64,000 bases of DNA from Borborobacter arsenicus (GCF_003934165.1 NZ_RKST01000017.1:1-64000); one strand, 5' to 3'; shown: positions 17,975-26,995, numbered from the stretch's first letter. The notes: generated from the sequence alone by a model not told the origin. Translations and numbers: made by a program.

Positions 17975-18511
17975 TCAGTGTTCCGCCGTAGAGTCGCGAT
18001 GATCTTGTCGGGGCGTCTCGCCACGGCCGGCGAGCCGGCGCAGCGCCTCGACGCCCTGGAACAGCAGGGTGACGAGGACGAGAGCCGTCCCGGCCCAGAT
18101 CATCCCCAGCGGTATCCATGTCGGAATTTCGATCATGCCGCGCAGCAGGAAGCGCCCCTCATAGGCCTTCTGGAATTCCCCCGTGGTGATCCACAAAAGC
18201 AGGCCGAATACGAGCAGCCCGGTGGCGACGTCCACCAGCGCCAGGCCGGCGACCGTGCGGCCGCGGACCCAATCGAAGATGATGTCCACGCGCAACTGCT
18301 CATGCCGGAAAAGCACCATTCCCAGCGGCAGGAACGTTGCCATCACCAGCAACACGCTGGAGACCTCGAAAACACCGGTGATCGAGCGTCCGGTGATCCA
18401 CCGCAAGGTGACATCGATGCCCACCAGAAGCGAGATTGCCATGAGCGCCAGGGCACCGAGCACGGTTCCCAAGTGCAGAAGTCGGTTCAGATAGCTGGAT
18501 AACCTGTGCAT
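17975..18511 (-). CDS. dctQ: TRAP transporter small permease, DctQ type
   Basis: A 178-residue inner-membrane protein with four hydrophobic segments, the DctQ partner of the DctM subunit. The ribosome site GGGAGGGCGCA precedes the ATG. A near-perfect hairpin separates it from the binding-protein gene dctP. Its stop lies 2 bp before the dctM start. Confidence 0.86.
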   Translation of the reverse strand: MHRLSSYLNRLLHLGTVLGALALMAISLLVGIDVTLRWITGRSITGVFEVSSVLLVMATFLPLGMVLFRHEQLRVDIIFDWVRGRTVAGLALVDVATGLLVFGLLLWITTGEFQKAYEGRFLLRGMIEIPTWIPLGMIWAGTALVLVTLLFQGVEALRRLAGRGETPRQDHRDSTAEH

Positions 18512-18532
18512 TGCGCCCTCCCGAAGTGAAGA

Positions 18533-18566
18533 GGCAGGGCGGCGCCGAATGCGACGCCGTCCTGCC
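18533..18566 (-). terminator. Hairpin between dctP and dctQ
   Basis: Twelve-base arms (GGCAGGGCGGCG and CGCCGTCCTGCC, one mismatch) with a 10-base loop, 9 bases after the dctP stop. It sits where an attenuator or 3' stabiliser would favour binding-protein mRNA over the permease part of the operon. Confidence 0.55.
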
Positions 18567-18575
18567 CTTCCAGGG

Positions 18576-19637
18576 TTATTTTCCGTTGATGTAGGAATCG
18601 GCCAACGCCTGATATTTGGTCATGATCTCATCGCCTGGCAGCTTGTTTTCCTTCAGGACCTCGGCGGCCAGCGCCATGAAATCCGGCGCCTTGGCGGCAA
18701 GCGCGTCGGTGTCGTCCTGGCTCAGATGATGGATCGTCACCCCGGCCGCCTCGAATTCCCCGAATGCCTTGTCGGAATATTCGCGCACCTGCTTGGAAGC
18801 GACCGGCCCCATTTCCCTGGCAACCTTGGTGACAGCGTCGCGAACATCGGCCGGCAGCGCGTTCCAGTCGTCGAGATTGACCAGGTAGAGCACGGGCGCG
18901 ATGGCAGTGAAGGCACCGGCACCCGGACCCGTGGTGAGCAGGTTCTTCGACACTTCCTGGAACTTGGCGTTCAACATGGCCGGCGGGTCGGTCATCGCGC
19001 CGTCAAGCACGCCGGTCTGCAGACTGGTGTAAATTTCCCCGAAGGCGACCGAGAGCGGCACCGCCCCGGCTGCTTCCATCAGCTTAGGCAACACATTGCC
19101 GAGCGTGCGGATCTTCTTCGAACCGAGATCTTCGAGCTTGGCGATCGGATCGTTTGAGATCACCGCATAGGCAGGCGACGGCACGAACAGCAGCGGCTTG
19201 AGGCCGAGCTTCTCATATTCGGCGGAAAATTCCGGCACCTCTTCAAGCAGCTTGGCGGTGAGATCGGCGATGTCCTCCAGCTCCAGCTTGTTGCCGTAGC
19301 GAAGATCAACCAGACTCGCCAGCGTGGCCGAGATCGGCAGCTGGCCGGGGAAGAAGGAGACAACGGTAGAGCCGAGATTGGCCACCTTGCCGCGAATGCC
19401 TTCGATCGTGTTTTCCGGCTTCAGCAGCGCACCGCCTGCCACATGCCTGATCTTGAGCTGGCCTTGCGTCTCCTCCTCGATACGCTTGAAGAATTCGTCG
19501 GCAAGCAGGCCGGTCTGGAAATGATCTTTCGCATAACCGTTCGAATAGACCCAGTTGATCTGCTCGGCCATGGCGAGACCTGACCCGCAGGTCAGGAGGG
19601 CCGCTGCCATCGCAGCCTTGATGAATGCCTTTATCAT
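18576..19637 (-). CDS. dctP: TRAP transporter substrate-binding protein, DctP type
   Basis: A 353-residue periplasmic solute-binding protein. The signal peptide ends near residue 24 (CGSGLAMA, then EQINWVY). The DctP fold shows in HFQTGLLADEFFKRIEEET, then GGALLKPENTIEGI and the conserved Arg region IRTLGNVLPKLMEAAGAVP. It starts 35 bp after the PPC/DUF296 gene, downstream of hyuAB, so the TRAP system probably imports the acid or imide handled by that hydantoinase. Ligands for TRAP proteins are usually carboxylates. Confidence 0.88.
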   Translation of the reverse strand: MIKAFIKAAMAAALLTCGSGLAMAEQINWVYSNGYAKDHFQTGLLADEFFKRIEEETQGQLKIRHVAGGALLKPENTIEGIRGKVANLGSTVVSFFPGQLPISATLASLVDLRYGNKLELEDIADLTAKLLEEVPEFSAEYEKLGLKPLLFVPSPAYAVISNDPIAKLEDLGSKKIRTLGNVLPKLMEAAGAVPLSVAFGEIYTSLQTGVLDGAMTDPPAMLNAKFQEVSKNLLTTGPGAGAFTAIAPVLYLVNLDDWNALPADVRDAVTKVAREMGPVASKQVREYSDKAFGEFEAAGVTIHHLSQDDTDALAAKAPDFMALAAEVLKENKLPGDEIMTKYQALADSYINGK

Positions 19638-19672
19638 GAGTTCCTCCCTTTAGTTGACATTCGAAGATCGGG

Positions 19673-20203
19673 TCATTCCTGGACCAGGTCGTGGAGCGGA
19701 ATCCCGAATGGATATTTTTCGGTGGTTTCCTTGGAAACACGGAAGTTGAGCAGGGCACCCTCAGTGCGGGCAAGCACGATGGTGAAATGCGAAATCGGAT
19801 GCACGGAACGCACCAGGCAGCCTTCGATCAGATGACCCATATAGGACTTACCGGCATGGGTAACAGTCAGATGGATATGCAGGTTGGGCGTGTCCGCGTG
19901 ATAGACAATGCCGGTGATGCTTTCGGAATCGTAGGTATCGCGCGTGATACCGATCGTGCCGACGCCGCTGCATTCGATCATACCCTCCAGCTCCAGCACG
20001 CCGGGAGGCGAATCCATATCGGTTTCCTTGATCGGCATGCTGAGCCGCGCCTTGCGCAGCCCACCCACGATGTTCAGGATGACGCCGCTGCGGATATTCT
20101 CGCGCCGACAAATCTCCATGATCTCGAGGTAGAGGTCGGCATCGGGCTCGAGCTGCGCCCAGATGACGTCGCCCATGCTGGCCTTGGCAATTATGGAAGG
20201 CAT
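19673..20203 (-). CDS. PPC/DUF296 domain protein
   Basis: A 176-residue protein almost wholly made of one PPC/DUF296 domain, the small trimeric fold also found in plant AT-hook proteins and in many uncharacterised bacterial proteins. The domain marks are the HIHLTV pair of His, the following AGKSYMGHLIEGCLVR and the late FTIVLARTEGALLNFR. No AT-hook is present, so DNA binding is not indicated; metal or ligand binding by the His cluster is plausible. Its ATG overlaps the hyuB stop (TGATG), so it is made together with the hydantoinase subunits and then followed by dctP. The function is unknown; the position suggests a role in sensing or handling the TRAP/hyu substrate. Confidence 0.8.
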   Translation of the reverse strand: MPSIIAKASMGDVIWAQLEPDADLYLEIMEICRRENIRSGVILNIVGGLRKARLSMPIKETDMDSPPGVLELEGMIECSGVGTIGITRDTYDSESITGIVYHADTPNLHIHLTVTHAGKSYMGHLIEGCLVRSVHPISHFTIVLARTEGALLNFRVSKETTEKYPFGIPLHDLVQE

Positions 20204-21873
20204 CAAATCAACTCCTTGCTTTCAGAAATTTTCTGGCCGTCGCTGGCCACGAAGCCATTGGCGAGATCGCGGACGATGCGCTGCGGATCGCGCCGGGCCG
20301 GTTCGCCGAAGCCACCGCCTCCGGGCGTCCGGCATGTGAAAGTGTCGCCGCTGGAAATGACGATGCCCTCGTCCTTGGCCAGCATGGGCGGGGTGTAGCC
20401 GTCCCCGGAAATCTCCATATCGATCCGGGTGCCGGCGGCCGGCAGACCACCCTCGATTCCATAGGGTTGGAACTTGGCGCGATCGCCGAGCACGGACAGG
20501 CGCGCTTCACCGCGCATGAGTCTGAGCTTGTATTCGACCCCCAACCCGCCGCGGAATTGGCCGGAACCCGCCGAGCCTTCGCGCAGGGCATAGCGCTCGA
20601 ACAGGATGGGGGTCTGCTGCTCCACCACCTCCAAAGGCGGCGTCTTGGCAAGGCCGACCGTGCTGCAGGCATTGGAAAGGCCGTCGCCGCCCTGATAACC
20701 GCCAGCCCCACCGCCCGAATAGAAATAGAAGACGTAATGCTTCTTCTGGCCAGGATCGAAACCACCGATGGTGACGTTGATGGCCGAGCCGAACGGTGCA
20801 CCCGTCAGCTCGCCCGGCGCGGCCTGCGCCATTGCCCCGAACACCACATCCACCACGCGTTGCGAAACCTCCGCCGCGCAGCCCGAGACGGGCTTGGGAT
20901 AACCGACATTGAGGAAAGTCGTTTCCGGCGCGATGACCTCGACCGGATCGAAGCATCCGCCATTCATGGGGATTTCCGGATAGATGTGCTTGAGCGCCAC
21001 GAACACGGCAGAAGCCGTGGTGCTGATCACCGAGTTCATGGGCCCGCGGCAAGGCGGGGACGAGCGGGAAAAATCGAAGACCAGGCGGTCCGGCTCCACG
21101 GTCAGGTCGAGCCTGATCCAGAGCGGATTGTCCTCCACACCGTCATTGTCCAGCGCATCCTCGAAACTGTAGCAGCCGGGCTTGAGGGTCGCGATGCGCT
21201 CAATCATCAGATTGGCCGAGGTCCTGCGCAGCGCGGCGATCGCCTCCTCGACCACTTCAAGCAAATATTCCGAAAGCAGCCGCTCGATCTGTGCCTCGCC
21301 CGCACGTAGCGATGCGATCTGCGCCTTCAGGTCGCCGACGCGCTGTTCGGGCACGCGAACATTGTCGAGGATCAGATCGAGAAGGTCCTGCTCGATCTCG
21401 CCGCCGCGGCAGATGCGCTGGCCACCGATGCGGATGCCTTCCTGCTGGACCTCCACTGCCCGCGTCACGAAGCCGCCCGGTACCGCACCGCCAATATCCG
21501 GCCAATGGCCGCTGGAGCCAAGGAAGCAACACAGCTTGCCTTCCACGAAGACCGGCATGATCAGCTTCACGTCCATCAGATGCGTGCCGCCCTTATAGGG
21601 ATCGTTGATGATATAGATATCGCCCGGCGCATGCCCGCCCGGCCGGCGGGCGATAGTGGCGGCGGCATATTGCATGGCCCCGATATGGATCGGCATGCCG
21701 GTGGCGCCCTGCGCGATCAGCTTGCCGTCGACCGGATCGAAGATGCCCGACGCCCTGTCTTGCCCTTCCGAGATGATCGGCGAGAAGGCTGCTCGGTCGA
21801 GGATGACGTCCATCTCTTCGGTGATCTGCTGCAAGCGATGATGCAGAACCGTGAGCGTGATAGGATCAAGCAT
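20203..21873 (-). CDS. hyuB: Hydantoinase B / N-methylhydantoinase beta family subunit
   Basis: A 556-residue HyuB-family subunit that works with HyuA in ATP-dependent opening of cyclic imides or amides (N-methylhydantoin, 5-oxoproline) or, in distant relatives, carboxylation of ketones. Signature blocks are IHIGAMQYAAATI near residue 55, GDIYIINDPYKGGTHLMDV near 80, GSSGHWPDIGGAVPGG near 118 and the C-terminal TPGGGGFGEPARRDP. The start is the ATG at 21873, overlapping the hyuA stop by 8 bp; the open frame goes on inside hyuA but is not homologous. The substrate is unknown. Confidence 0.87.
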   Translation of the reverse strand: MLDPITLTVLHHRLQQITEEMDVILDRAAFSPIISEGQDRASGIFDPVDGKLIAQGATGMPIHIGAMQYAAATIARRPGGHAPGDIYIINDPYKGGTHLMDVKLIMPVFVEGKLCCFLGSSGHWPDIGGAVPGGFVTRAVEVQQEGIRIGGQRICRGGEIEQDLLDLILDNVRVPEQRVGDLKAQIASLRAGEAQIERLLSEYLLEVVEEAIAALRRTSANLMIERIATLKPGCYSFEDALDNDGVEDNPLWIRLDLTVEPDRLVFDFSRSSPPCRGPMNSVISTTASAVFVALKHIYPEIPMNGGCFDPVEVIAPETTFLNVGYPKPVSGCAAEVSQRVVDVVFGAMAQAAPGELTGAPFGSAINVTIGGFDPGQKKHYVFYFYSGGGAGGYQGGDGLSNACSTVGLAKTPPLEVVEQQTPILFERYALREGSAGSGQFRGGLGVEYKLRLMRGEARLSVLGDRAKFQPYGIEGGLPAAGTRIDMEISGDGYTPPMLAKDEGIVISSGDTFTCRTPGGGGFGEPARRDPQRIVRDLANGFVASDGQKISESKELI

Positions 21874-23896
21874 GGCCGGCCTCCTCGCGGGTGATTTCGA
21901 GATTGCCGAAGTCGTCGACCGCAGCGCTCCAGCCCGGCGGGATGATGATGGTGGTGTCGGACTGGTCGATACGGGCAGGGCCAGCGACATCCACACCGAT
22001 GGGAATGGCCCAGCGATCATAGACCCGTGCCTCGTGCCAGGCGCCGCCGAAGCGCATGCGCGTGACGCCGACTACCGCATCTGCTGCGCTGCCTGTGCGG
22101 CGGATGTCGACCTTCAGCTCGATGCGGCTTTCGGCTGCGCTGACGGCCCGGACCCGCAGGTTGACGAGCCGGATCGGGAGCTCCGACACGCTGACCGAGA
22201 ACGCCTTTGCATAGGCGGCCTCGAAGATGCGCGCGAGTTCGTCCGGCTCCACATTCGGTCCCGGCAACGGCACCAGCACGCGGTGAGTCTGGCCCTCATA
22301 TTGAAGCGAGGCCTCATAGTTCAGCACGACTTCATCGCGGGCGAGGCCCTCGCCGTCGATGATGGCAAAGATACGCTCGCCCATCAGGTCGAACAGTTCG
22401 CGGATTTCCTTTGCGGAAATCCGGTCCAGGCGCTTCAGCACCGAGCGCGTGTCGTCGAAGCGGACGCCAGAGATGATGCAGCCAACGGCGGAGAACACTC
22501 CCGGCCAAGGCGGCACCACGACCGAGCGGATGCCGAGCTGATCTGCAATCGCACAGGCATGTACGGGACCTGCTCCGCCGAAGGGAAGCAGGCTGAACTT
22601 GCGCGGGTCCAACCCGCGCTCGAGAGAAATACTGCGGATCGCATTGGCCATCAGCAGGTCGGCCACCTTCAGCGAAGCTTCCGCTGCCGCTTCGGCGTCC
22701 AGATTAAGCTTTTCGCCAACGGCCTCGAACGCCTTCAGAGCACCGCCGATCGCCGACTTTGCATCACTTGAAATGCGCTCGACATCGATGCGTCCGAGCA
22801 CGACATTGGCGTCGGCGACTGTCGGCTCGGTGCCGCCTCGCCCATAGCTGATCGGCCCGGGTATGGAGCCGGCGCTCTCGGGACCGACCGTCAGCAAGCC
22901 GCCGGCATTGACGCGAATAATGCTTCCGCCCCCTGCCCCAATCGTGTCGATGTCGATCATCGGAATCCGGGAAGGAATGCCGTAGGCTACCTCCTTCTGT
23001 TCCGACAGGATCGGCTCGCCGCCCATGACCAGGCCAACATCGAAACTGGTGCCGCCCATGTCGGCGGAAATGATGTTCCGGTTGAGCTTGCGGGCGATGA
23101 AATGCGCAGCCATCAGCCCGCCGGCCGGGCCCGACAGTACGCTACGGCAAGCCGCGCGGGCTGAATTCTCGGCGTTCAGCACCCCGCCGTTGGACTGCAT
23201 GATGTGGAAGGGTCCGCTGAAGCCGGCCGAACGCAACTCCCTGTCCACCCGCTCCAGATAGCGGGAAATCAACGGCTGCAGATAGGCGTTGATGACTGTG
23301 GTCGAAGTCCGCTCGAACTCGCCGATCTCCGGCAGGACGTCATGGCTCAAACTGATGAAGACCCGATCGCCGAACTCGGCGATGAGCTCCCGGCATATCT
23401 CCTCGTGCTCGGCATTCACATAGCTGTGCATCAGGACCACGGCGATCGATTCCACGCCGTCGGCGATCAGCGCCTCGATCGCCGCTCTTGCGGCTGCGCG
23501 ATCGAGCTCCACCAGCACCCGGCCTTCGGCATCCATGCGTTCGCGGATTTCCGAGCGGCGGCTGCGCGCGACCAGCGGCTGGAACTCGCCCTTCATCCCA
23601 TAGGGTGTCGGCCGGGTGCGGCGCCCTAGTTCGAGTATGTCGCGAAACCCTTCGGTGGTGAGCAGGCCGGTGGCCGCCCCCTTCCTTTCAAGCAGCGCAT
23701 TGGTGCCGACGGTGGTACCGTGGGCAATGGCCCGAAGCTCCGCAATGTCGCCCAATTGGTGCAACCCGCTCACGAAACCCTCGGCCTGGTTGCGCGTGGT
23801 GGGAACCTTGGTGACCTTCACGGTGCCCGTCGTCTCATCGACGACGCAGATATCCGTGAACGTTCCACCGACGTCGACACCTGCAACCAAACCCAT
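21866..23896 (-). CDS. hyuA: Hydantoinase A / N-methylhydantoinase alpha family subunit
   Basis: A 676-residue HyuA-family ATP-dependent subunit with the actin/ASKHA fold. Phosphate-binding loops are VDVGGTFTDICVVDE at the N-terminus and ADMGGTSFDVGLVM near residue 280, with GAGGGSIIRVNAGG and FGGAGPVHACAIADQL after. The ribosome site GGAG lies 6 bases before the ATG. It is the first gene of hyuA-hyuB-DUF296-dctPQM. Two LacI-type operators (23921 and 23978) stand between it and the divergent dioxygenase, so it is probably repressed by the LacI protein at 25181. Confidence 0.88.
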   Translation of the reverse strand: MGLVAGVDVGGTFTDICVVDETTGTVKVTKVPTTRNQAEGFVSGLHQLGDIAELRAIAHGTTVGTNALLERKGAATGLLTTEGFRDILELGRRTRPTPYGMKGEFQPLVARSRRSEIRERMDAEGRVLVELDRAAARAAIEALIADGVESIAVVLMHSYVNAEHEEICRELIAEFGDRVFISLSHDVLPEIGEFERTSTTVINAYLQPLISRYLERVDRELRSAGFSGPFHIMQSNGGVLNAENSARAACRSVLSGPAGGLMAAHFIARKLNRNIISADMGGTSFDVGLVMGGEPILSEQKEVAYGIPSRIPMIDIDTIGAGGGSIIRVNAGGLLTVGPESAGSIPGPISYGRGGTEPTVADANVVLGRIDVERISSDAKSAIGGALKAFEAVGEKLNLDAEAAAEASLKVADLLMANAIRSISLERGLDPRKFSLLPFGGAGPVHACAIADQLGIRSVVVPPWPGVFSAVGCIISGVRFDDTRSVLKRLDRISAKEIRELFDLMGERIFAIIDGEGLARDEVVLNYEASLQYEGQTHRVLVPLPGPNVEPDELARIFEAAYAKAFSVSVSELPIRLVNLRVRAVSAAESRIELKVDIRRTGSAADAVVGVTRMRFGGAWHEARVYDRWAIPIGVDVAGPARIDQSDTTIIIPPGWSAAVDDFGNLEITREEAGHA

Positions 23897-23920
23897 GCTT
23901 CACTCCGCAATATATTTCGG

Positions 23921-23936
23921 CTGTTAGCGCCAACAT
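23921..23936. promoter_or_regulatory. LacI-type operator, imperfect copy
   Basis: CTGTTAGCGCCAACAT matches ATGTTA-N4-TAACAT at 10 of 12 half-site positions and lies 25 bp upstream of hyuA. It is 57 bp from the perfect copy at 23978, centre to centre, a spacing that would suit a looped or doubly bound promoter. Confidence 0.6.
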
Positions 23937-23977
23937 GAAATTTGCTCCACTGGCGTGGTACGCTGGCAACTTTTGAT

Positions 23978-23993
23978 ATGTTATCGCTAACAT
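23978..23993. promoter_or_regulatory. LacI-type operator, perfect half-sites
   Basis: ATGTTATCGCTAACAT has perfect inverted half-sites around a central CG, the hallmark of LacI-family operators. It resembles the E. coli gluconate repressor consensus ATGTTA-N4-TAACAT (from memory). It lies between hyuA and the divergent dioxygenase gene. Its exact reverse complement recurs at 38560. Confidence 0.72.
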
Positions 23994-24255
23994 GATTGAT
24001 GTCAATAGGATCGAACGTCGATTTTGCCGCCCAGAGTTTCGGGAGCCGTCGCGGATAAGCCTTCAGGACGTATCGCGACAAGCCAGGGCATGCCGCCTTG
24101 GATCAATACCCATGATGATCGGCCAGACGCGGCGAGCGGGATTGTTTCTGTTTCACGAACAGCAAGATGCACCGGCGCCGGCTTTTCTTGCAGAGCGCTT
24201 CGTCCCAAGAATGACGGATCACGGCTCGGCGCCGGAAGATGGAGAGGAAGCATTG

Positions 24256-25152
24256 ATGATGAAGGTAATACCGACCGGGGGAGCGCTTGGAGCACGCATC
24301 GAGGGCCTAGACCTGTCGCGCCCCCTGAAAGAGGATGAGGTCAAAGGGATCGTTCGTGCGGTGGGCGAACACGGCGTGATCTGCATTCCGGATCAGAAGC
24401 TCGAACCGGTTCATCTGAAGGCTTTTTCGGGCAATTTCGGCGAGCTGGAAGTCAACGTCGCCAGCAGCTTCCAGGAGAAGGATCACCCCGAGATCATGAT
24501 CCTGTCCAATATGCGCGAAGATGGAAAGCCGATCGGCTTTGCCGATGCGGGGCAGGACTGGCACACCGACATGTCCTACAGCAGCACGGTCGCCTTCGCC
24601 AACATCCTTTACGGGATCAAAATCCCTCGGCGTGACGGACGTCCTCTGGGCTGCACCGCCTTTTGCGACATGCACAAGGCCTATGAGATGCTTCCGGACG
24701 ACATCAAGCGCCGCATCGACGGACGTACTGCAACCCATGACTTCAACAAGTTCTGGGAGAAGATGCGCAGGGAAAAGGGCAGCGCCCGCCCGCCCCTGAC
24801 CGAGGAACAGCGTCGCAAGAAGCCTCCGGTTTCGCATCCCATGGTTATGGCGCATCCAATCACCGGCCGCAGCGTGCTCTATGCCAATCCCGGGTATACC
24901 GTTTCGATTGACGGCATGCCGGCTGCCGAAAGTGACGAAATCCTGGAATTCCTGTTCACGCACCAGATACGGCCGGAGTTCCAGCACCAGCACCTCTGGA
25001 CAGAAAACGATGTGCTGATGTGGGACAATTTCGGCACCATCCACAACGCTATTGCCGATTATGGGCCGGATGAGCACCGGCTGATCAAGCGCTGTCAGGT
25101 GATGGCGGACAAGGTTCTGGCCGACACCTTCGGCGTCAGGCCCGTCCACTGA
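24256..25152 (+). CDS. TauD/TfdA-like Fe(II)/2-oxoglutarate dioxygenase
   Basis: A 298-residue dioxygenase of the TauD/TfdA family, which uses Fe(II), O2 and 2-oxoglutarate to hydroxylate and often split off a side group. The iron-binding HxD is in DWHTDMSY near residue 99. The distal His is in GTIHNAIADYGPDE, and the 2-oxoglutarate Arg region is RLIKRCQV. I place the start at the ATG at 24256 behind GAGAGGAAG; the open frame extends to 23992, but this leader crosses the operator and is unlike the family. It is divergent from hyuA and shares the two LacI-type operators with it. Confidence 0.86.
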   Translation: MMKVIPTGGALGARIEGLDLSRPLKEDEVKGIVRAVGEHGVICIPDQKLEPVHLKAFSGNFGELEVNVASSFQEKDHPEIMILSNMREDGKPIGFADAGQDWHTDMSYSSTVAFANILYGIKIPRRDGRPLGCTAFCDMHKAYEMLPDDIKRRIDGRTATHDFNKFWEKMRREKGSARPPLTEEQRRKKPPVSHPMVMAHPITGRSVLYANPGYTVSIDGMPAAESDEILEFLFTHQIRPEFQHQHLWTENDVLMWDNFGTIHNAIADYGPDEHRLIKRCQVMADKVLADTFGVRPVH

Positions 25153-25178
25153 AGCTGCACGGCCCGCCCGGCAAGAAC

Positions 25179-25202
25179 CGTCAGGCGCTCTCGCGCCTGA
25201 CG
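25179..25202. terminator. Hairpin between convergent dioxygenase and lacI genes
   Basis: Perfect 10-base arms (CGTCAGGCGC and complement) with a 4-base loop at the meeting point of the two convergent genes, spanning the lacI stop codon. It probably ends dioxygenase transcription, though no strong T-run follows. Confidence 0.5.
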
Positions 25203-26239
25203 ATCTCAAAACCGCAATCCACCACGGCTGGTCCCTCGTAGCGGCCGGCGATGCGCTCGAGCAGAATGCTTGCGGCACGCTGGCCGATCTCGACGCGCGG
25301 AACATGCACCGTGGTGAGCGAGGGGACCAGCTCCGCGGCAAGCTCGACATCGCCGAAGCCGGCCACGGCAATGTCCGACGGCACCTTCCTGCTGTTGCGC
25401 TGGGCTTCCATCAGAGCGCCGACGGCCAATGTGTCGGAGGAACAGAAGACCGCATCCACATCTGGCAGTTCCGTCAATATGTGCCGCATGGCTTCGCTAC
25501 CCGCATGCATGCCGAACTGGACCTGAATCTCCAGGCGCGAATCGGCATCGAGCCCGAGTTCGGCGACCGCACGGCGATAGCCTTCCAGGCGCTGGCGCGC
25601 GCGGTCATTGTGAGGCGAATCGATCTTGACAAAGGCGATGCGCCTGTACCCCCAGCCATGCAGCGATCGCGTCATTTCATAGGAGGCCTGAGCGTTCGAA
25701 AAGCCGACGCTAACATCCAGCGGATAGCGCGGCTTGTTCCAGACCTCCACCACCGGCACCTCGGAATTTGCCAGGAGCTCCTTGGTCCTGGAGGTATGGG
25801 CGCCACCGGTTATGACGATACCGGCAGGGCGCCAGCCGACGAAGCCCGACAGCAAGTCTTCTTCCTTGTGGATGTCGAAGTCGGTCTCGCCCAGGAGCAG
25901 ATGGTAATGATTGTCCGACAGATATTTCGAGATCGCCTGGATGGTTCCCGAGAAGACGGAATTCATCATGGTTGGGAACAGGGCGACGATCACCTGGCTG
26001 CGCTGGGACGACAGGCTGCGCGCCGCATAGTTCGGAACGAAGCCGCACATGCGGATCGCCTTCTCGATGCGCTCCAGCGTTTCCGGCGACACCTTGTCGG
26101 GGGTGCGAAGCGCGCGCGACACTGTCATCGTCGTCACGTCGGCCAAGCGCGCGACGTCCGCCATGGTCGCCATGCTGCCTTGGGCGCGCGCTGGAGGGCG
26201 CGCCATTTTGCTGCCGGGCTTGCGACTTTTAATGGTCAT
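25181..26239 (-). CDS. LacI family transcriptional regulator, gluconate-repressor-like
   Basis: A 352-residue LacI-family repressor. The DNA-binding part, near residues 24-75, reads TMADVARLADVTTMTVSRAL followed by a hinge helix (NYAARSLSSQRSQ), close to the E. coli gluconate repressor group. A periplasmic-binding-protein-like effector domain follows, with CSSDTLAVGALMEA and AVAGFGDVELAAEL. The gene has an operator copy (26407) 168 bp upstream, so autoregulation is likely. The same site occurs before hyuA1/tauD and the hydroxyacid dehydrogenase. The effector is probably a sugar acid or hydroxyacid, by analogy only. Confidence 0.88.
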   Translation of the reverse strand: MTIKSRKPGSKMARPPARAQGSMATMADVARLADVTTMTVSRALRTPDKVSPETLERIEKAIRMCGFVPNYAARSLSSQRSQVIVALFPTMMNSVFSGTIQAISKYLSDNHYHLLLGETDFDIHKEEDLLSGFVGWRPAGIVITGGAHTSRTKELLANSEVPVVEVWNKPRYPLDVSVGFSNAQASYEMTRSLHGWGYRRIAFVKIDSPHNDRARQRLEGYRRAVAELGLDADSRLEIQVQFGMHAGSEAMRHILTELPDVDAVFCSSDTLAVGALMEAQRNSRKVPSDIAVAGFGDVELAAELVPSLTTVHVPRVEIGQRAASILLERIAGRYEGPAVVDCGFEIVRRESA

Positions 26240-26406
26240 AGCATCTCATCCCCGCCCGAGCAGTTGCGGCCAAACAGTATCGCCGCCAATGCTCCATCCA
26301 CTCTTCCAACGCAATTGCGGGCGCAAAACGCTGCGCAATCTGCCTTTCATTGCAAAGCGAAAAATCCCATCCCGACCGCATGGCCACGATACGAAATCGC
26401 TTTGCC

Positions 26407-26422
26407 ATGTTATCGCTAACGC
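26407..26422. promoter_or_regulatory. LacI-type operator before lacI and SnoaL-like gene
   Basis: ATGTTATCGCTAACGC matches the perfect copies at 14 of 16 positions, losing only the last two bases. It lies between the divergent lacI gene (start 26239) and the SnoaL-like gene (start 26492), so it could serve both. Confidence 0.62.
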
Positions 26423-26491
26423 AATCCAGGATTTCAAGGGATGCCGCCGCACTCCATCAAGCAAACAAAGATTCCACGGAGACAGGAAGCA

Positions 26492-26920
26492 ATGACGCCT
26501 GAAGACAGGATGCAAATCGAATTGCAATGCACGCGACTGGTTACGGCCTTCGCAGTCAATCTCGACCTGCGTCGCTATGACGAGGTGATCGCCCTTTTCA
26601 CGCAGGACACCGTCTACAGGCCGCGCCAGACGACCTTTAACGGTCATGAAGGGGTGCGAGCCTATCTTGAGTCCCGTCCCCGACACCGCGTTTCGCGGCA
26701 CGTGATCAGCAATTGCCTAGTGGATGTGCTCAGCCCCGACGAGGCAAGGGGCTTTTGCGTCCTGACGTATTTCGTTGATGAAGGTCCCGTCGCCGAGGGC
26801 GAGCCCGCTCCACTTGCGGGCGCAAGGCTGATCGGCGACTATCATGACCGTTTCGTGCGCACGCCGGACGGGTGGCGCATCGTCGAACGGATCGGCGAGA
26901 TTGTCTTCGAACGCAAATAG
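26492..26920 (+). CDS. SnoaL-like (NTF2-fold) protein
   Basis: A 142-residue protein with the cone-shaped NTF2/SnoaL fold: early LVTAFAVNLDLRRYDEVIALF, then TVYRPRQTTFNGHEGVRAYL and the closing GDYHDRFVRTPDGWRIVERI. Such proteins are isomerases, dehydratases, lactone hydrolases or binding modules. The start is the ATG at 26492 behind ACAGGA; a longer open frame starts at 26441. It is divergent from lacI and downstream of an operator copy, so it probably belongs to the LacI regulon. The reaction is unknown. Confidence 0.75.
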   Translation: MTPEDRMQIELQCTRLVTAFAVNLDLRRYDEVIALFTQDTVYRPRQTTFNGHEGVRAYLESRPRHRVSRHVISNCLVDVLSPDEARGFCVLTYFVDEGPVAEGEPAPLAGARLIGDYHDRFVRTPDGWRIVERIGEIVFERK

Positions 26921-26923
26921 AGG

Positions 26924-26949
26924 CGGCCGCCTTCTTCGGCAAGCGGCCG
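26924..26949. terminator. GC-rich hairpin between convergent genes
   Basis: Arms CGGCCGC and GCGGCCG around a 12-base loop, between the stop codons of the SnoaL-like and acyltransferase genes. It could end transcription from both sides. GC-rich repeats arise easily here, so this is tentative. Confidence 0.35.
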
Positions 26950-26995
26950 TGTTGCCGGCAAGCGGCGGGAGCTGCGCCCGCCGATCCGCACGGGA

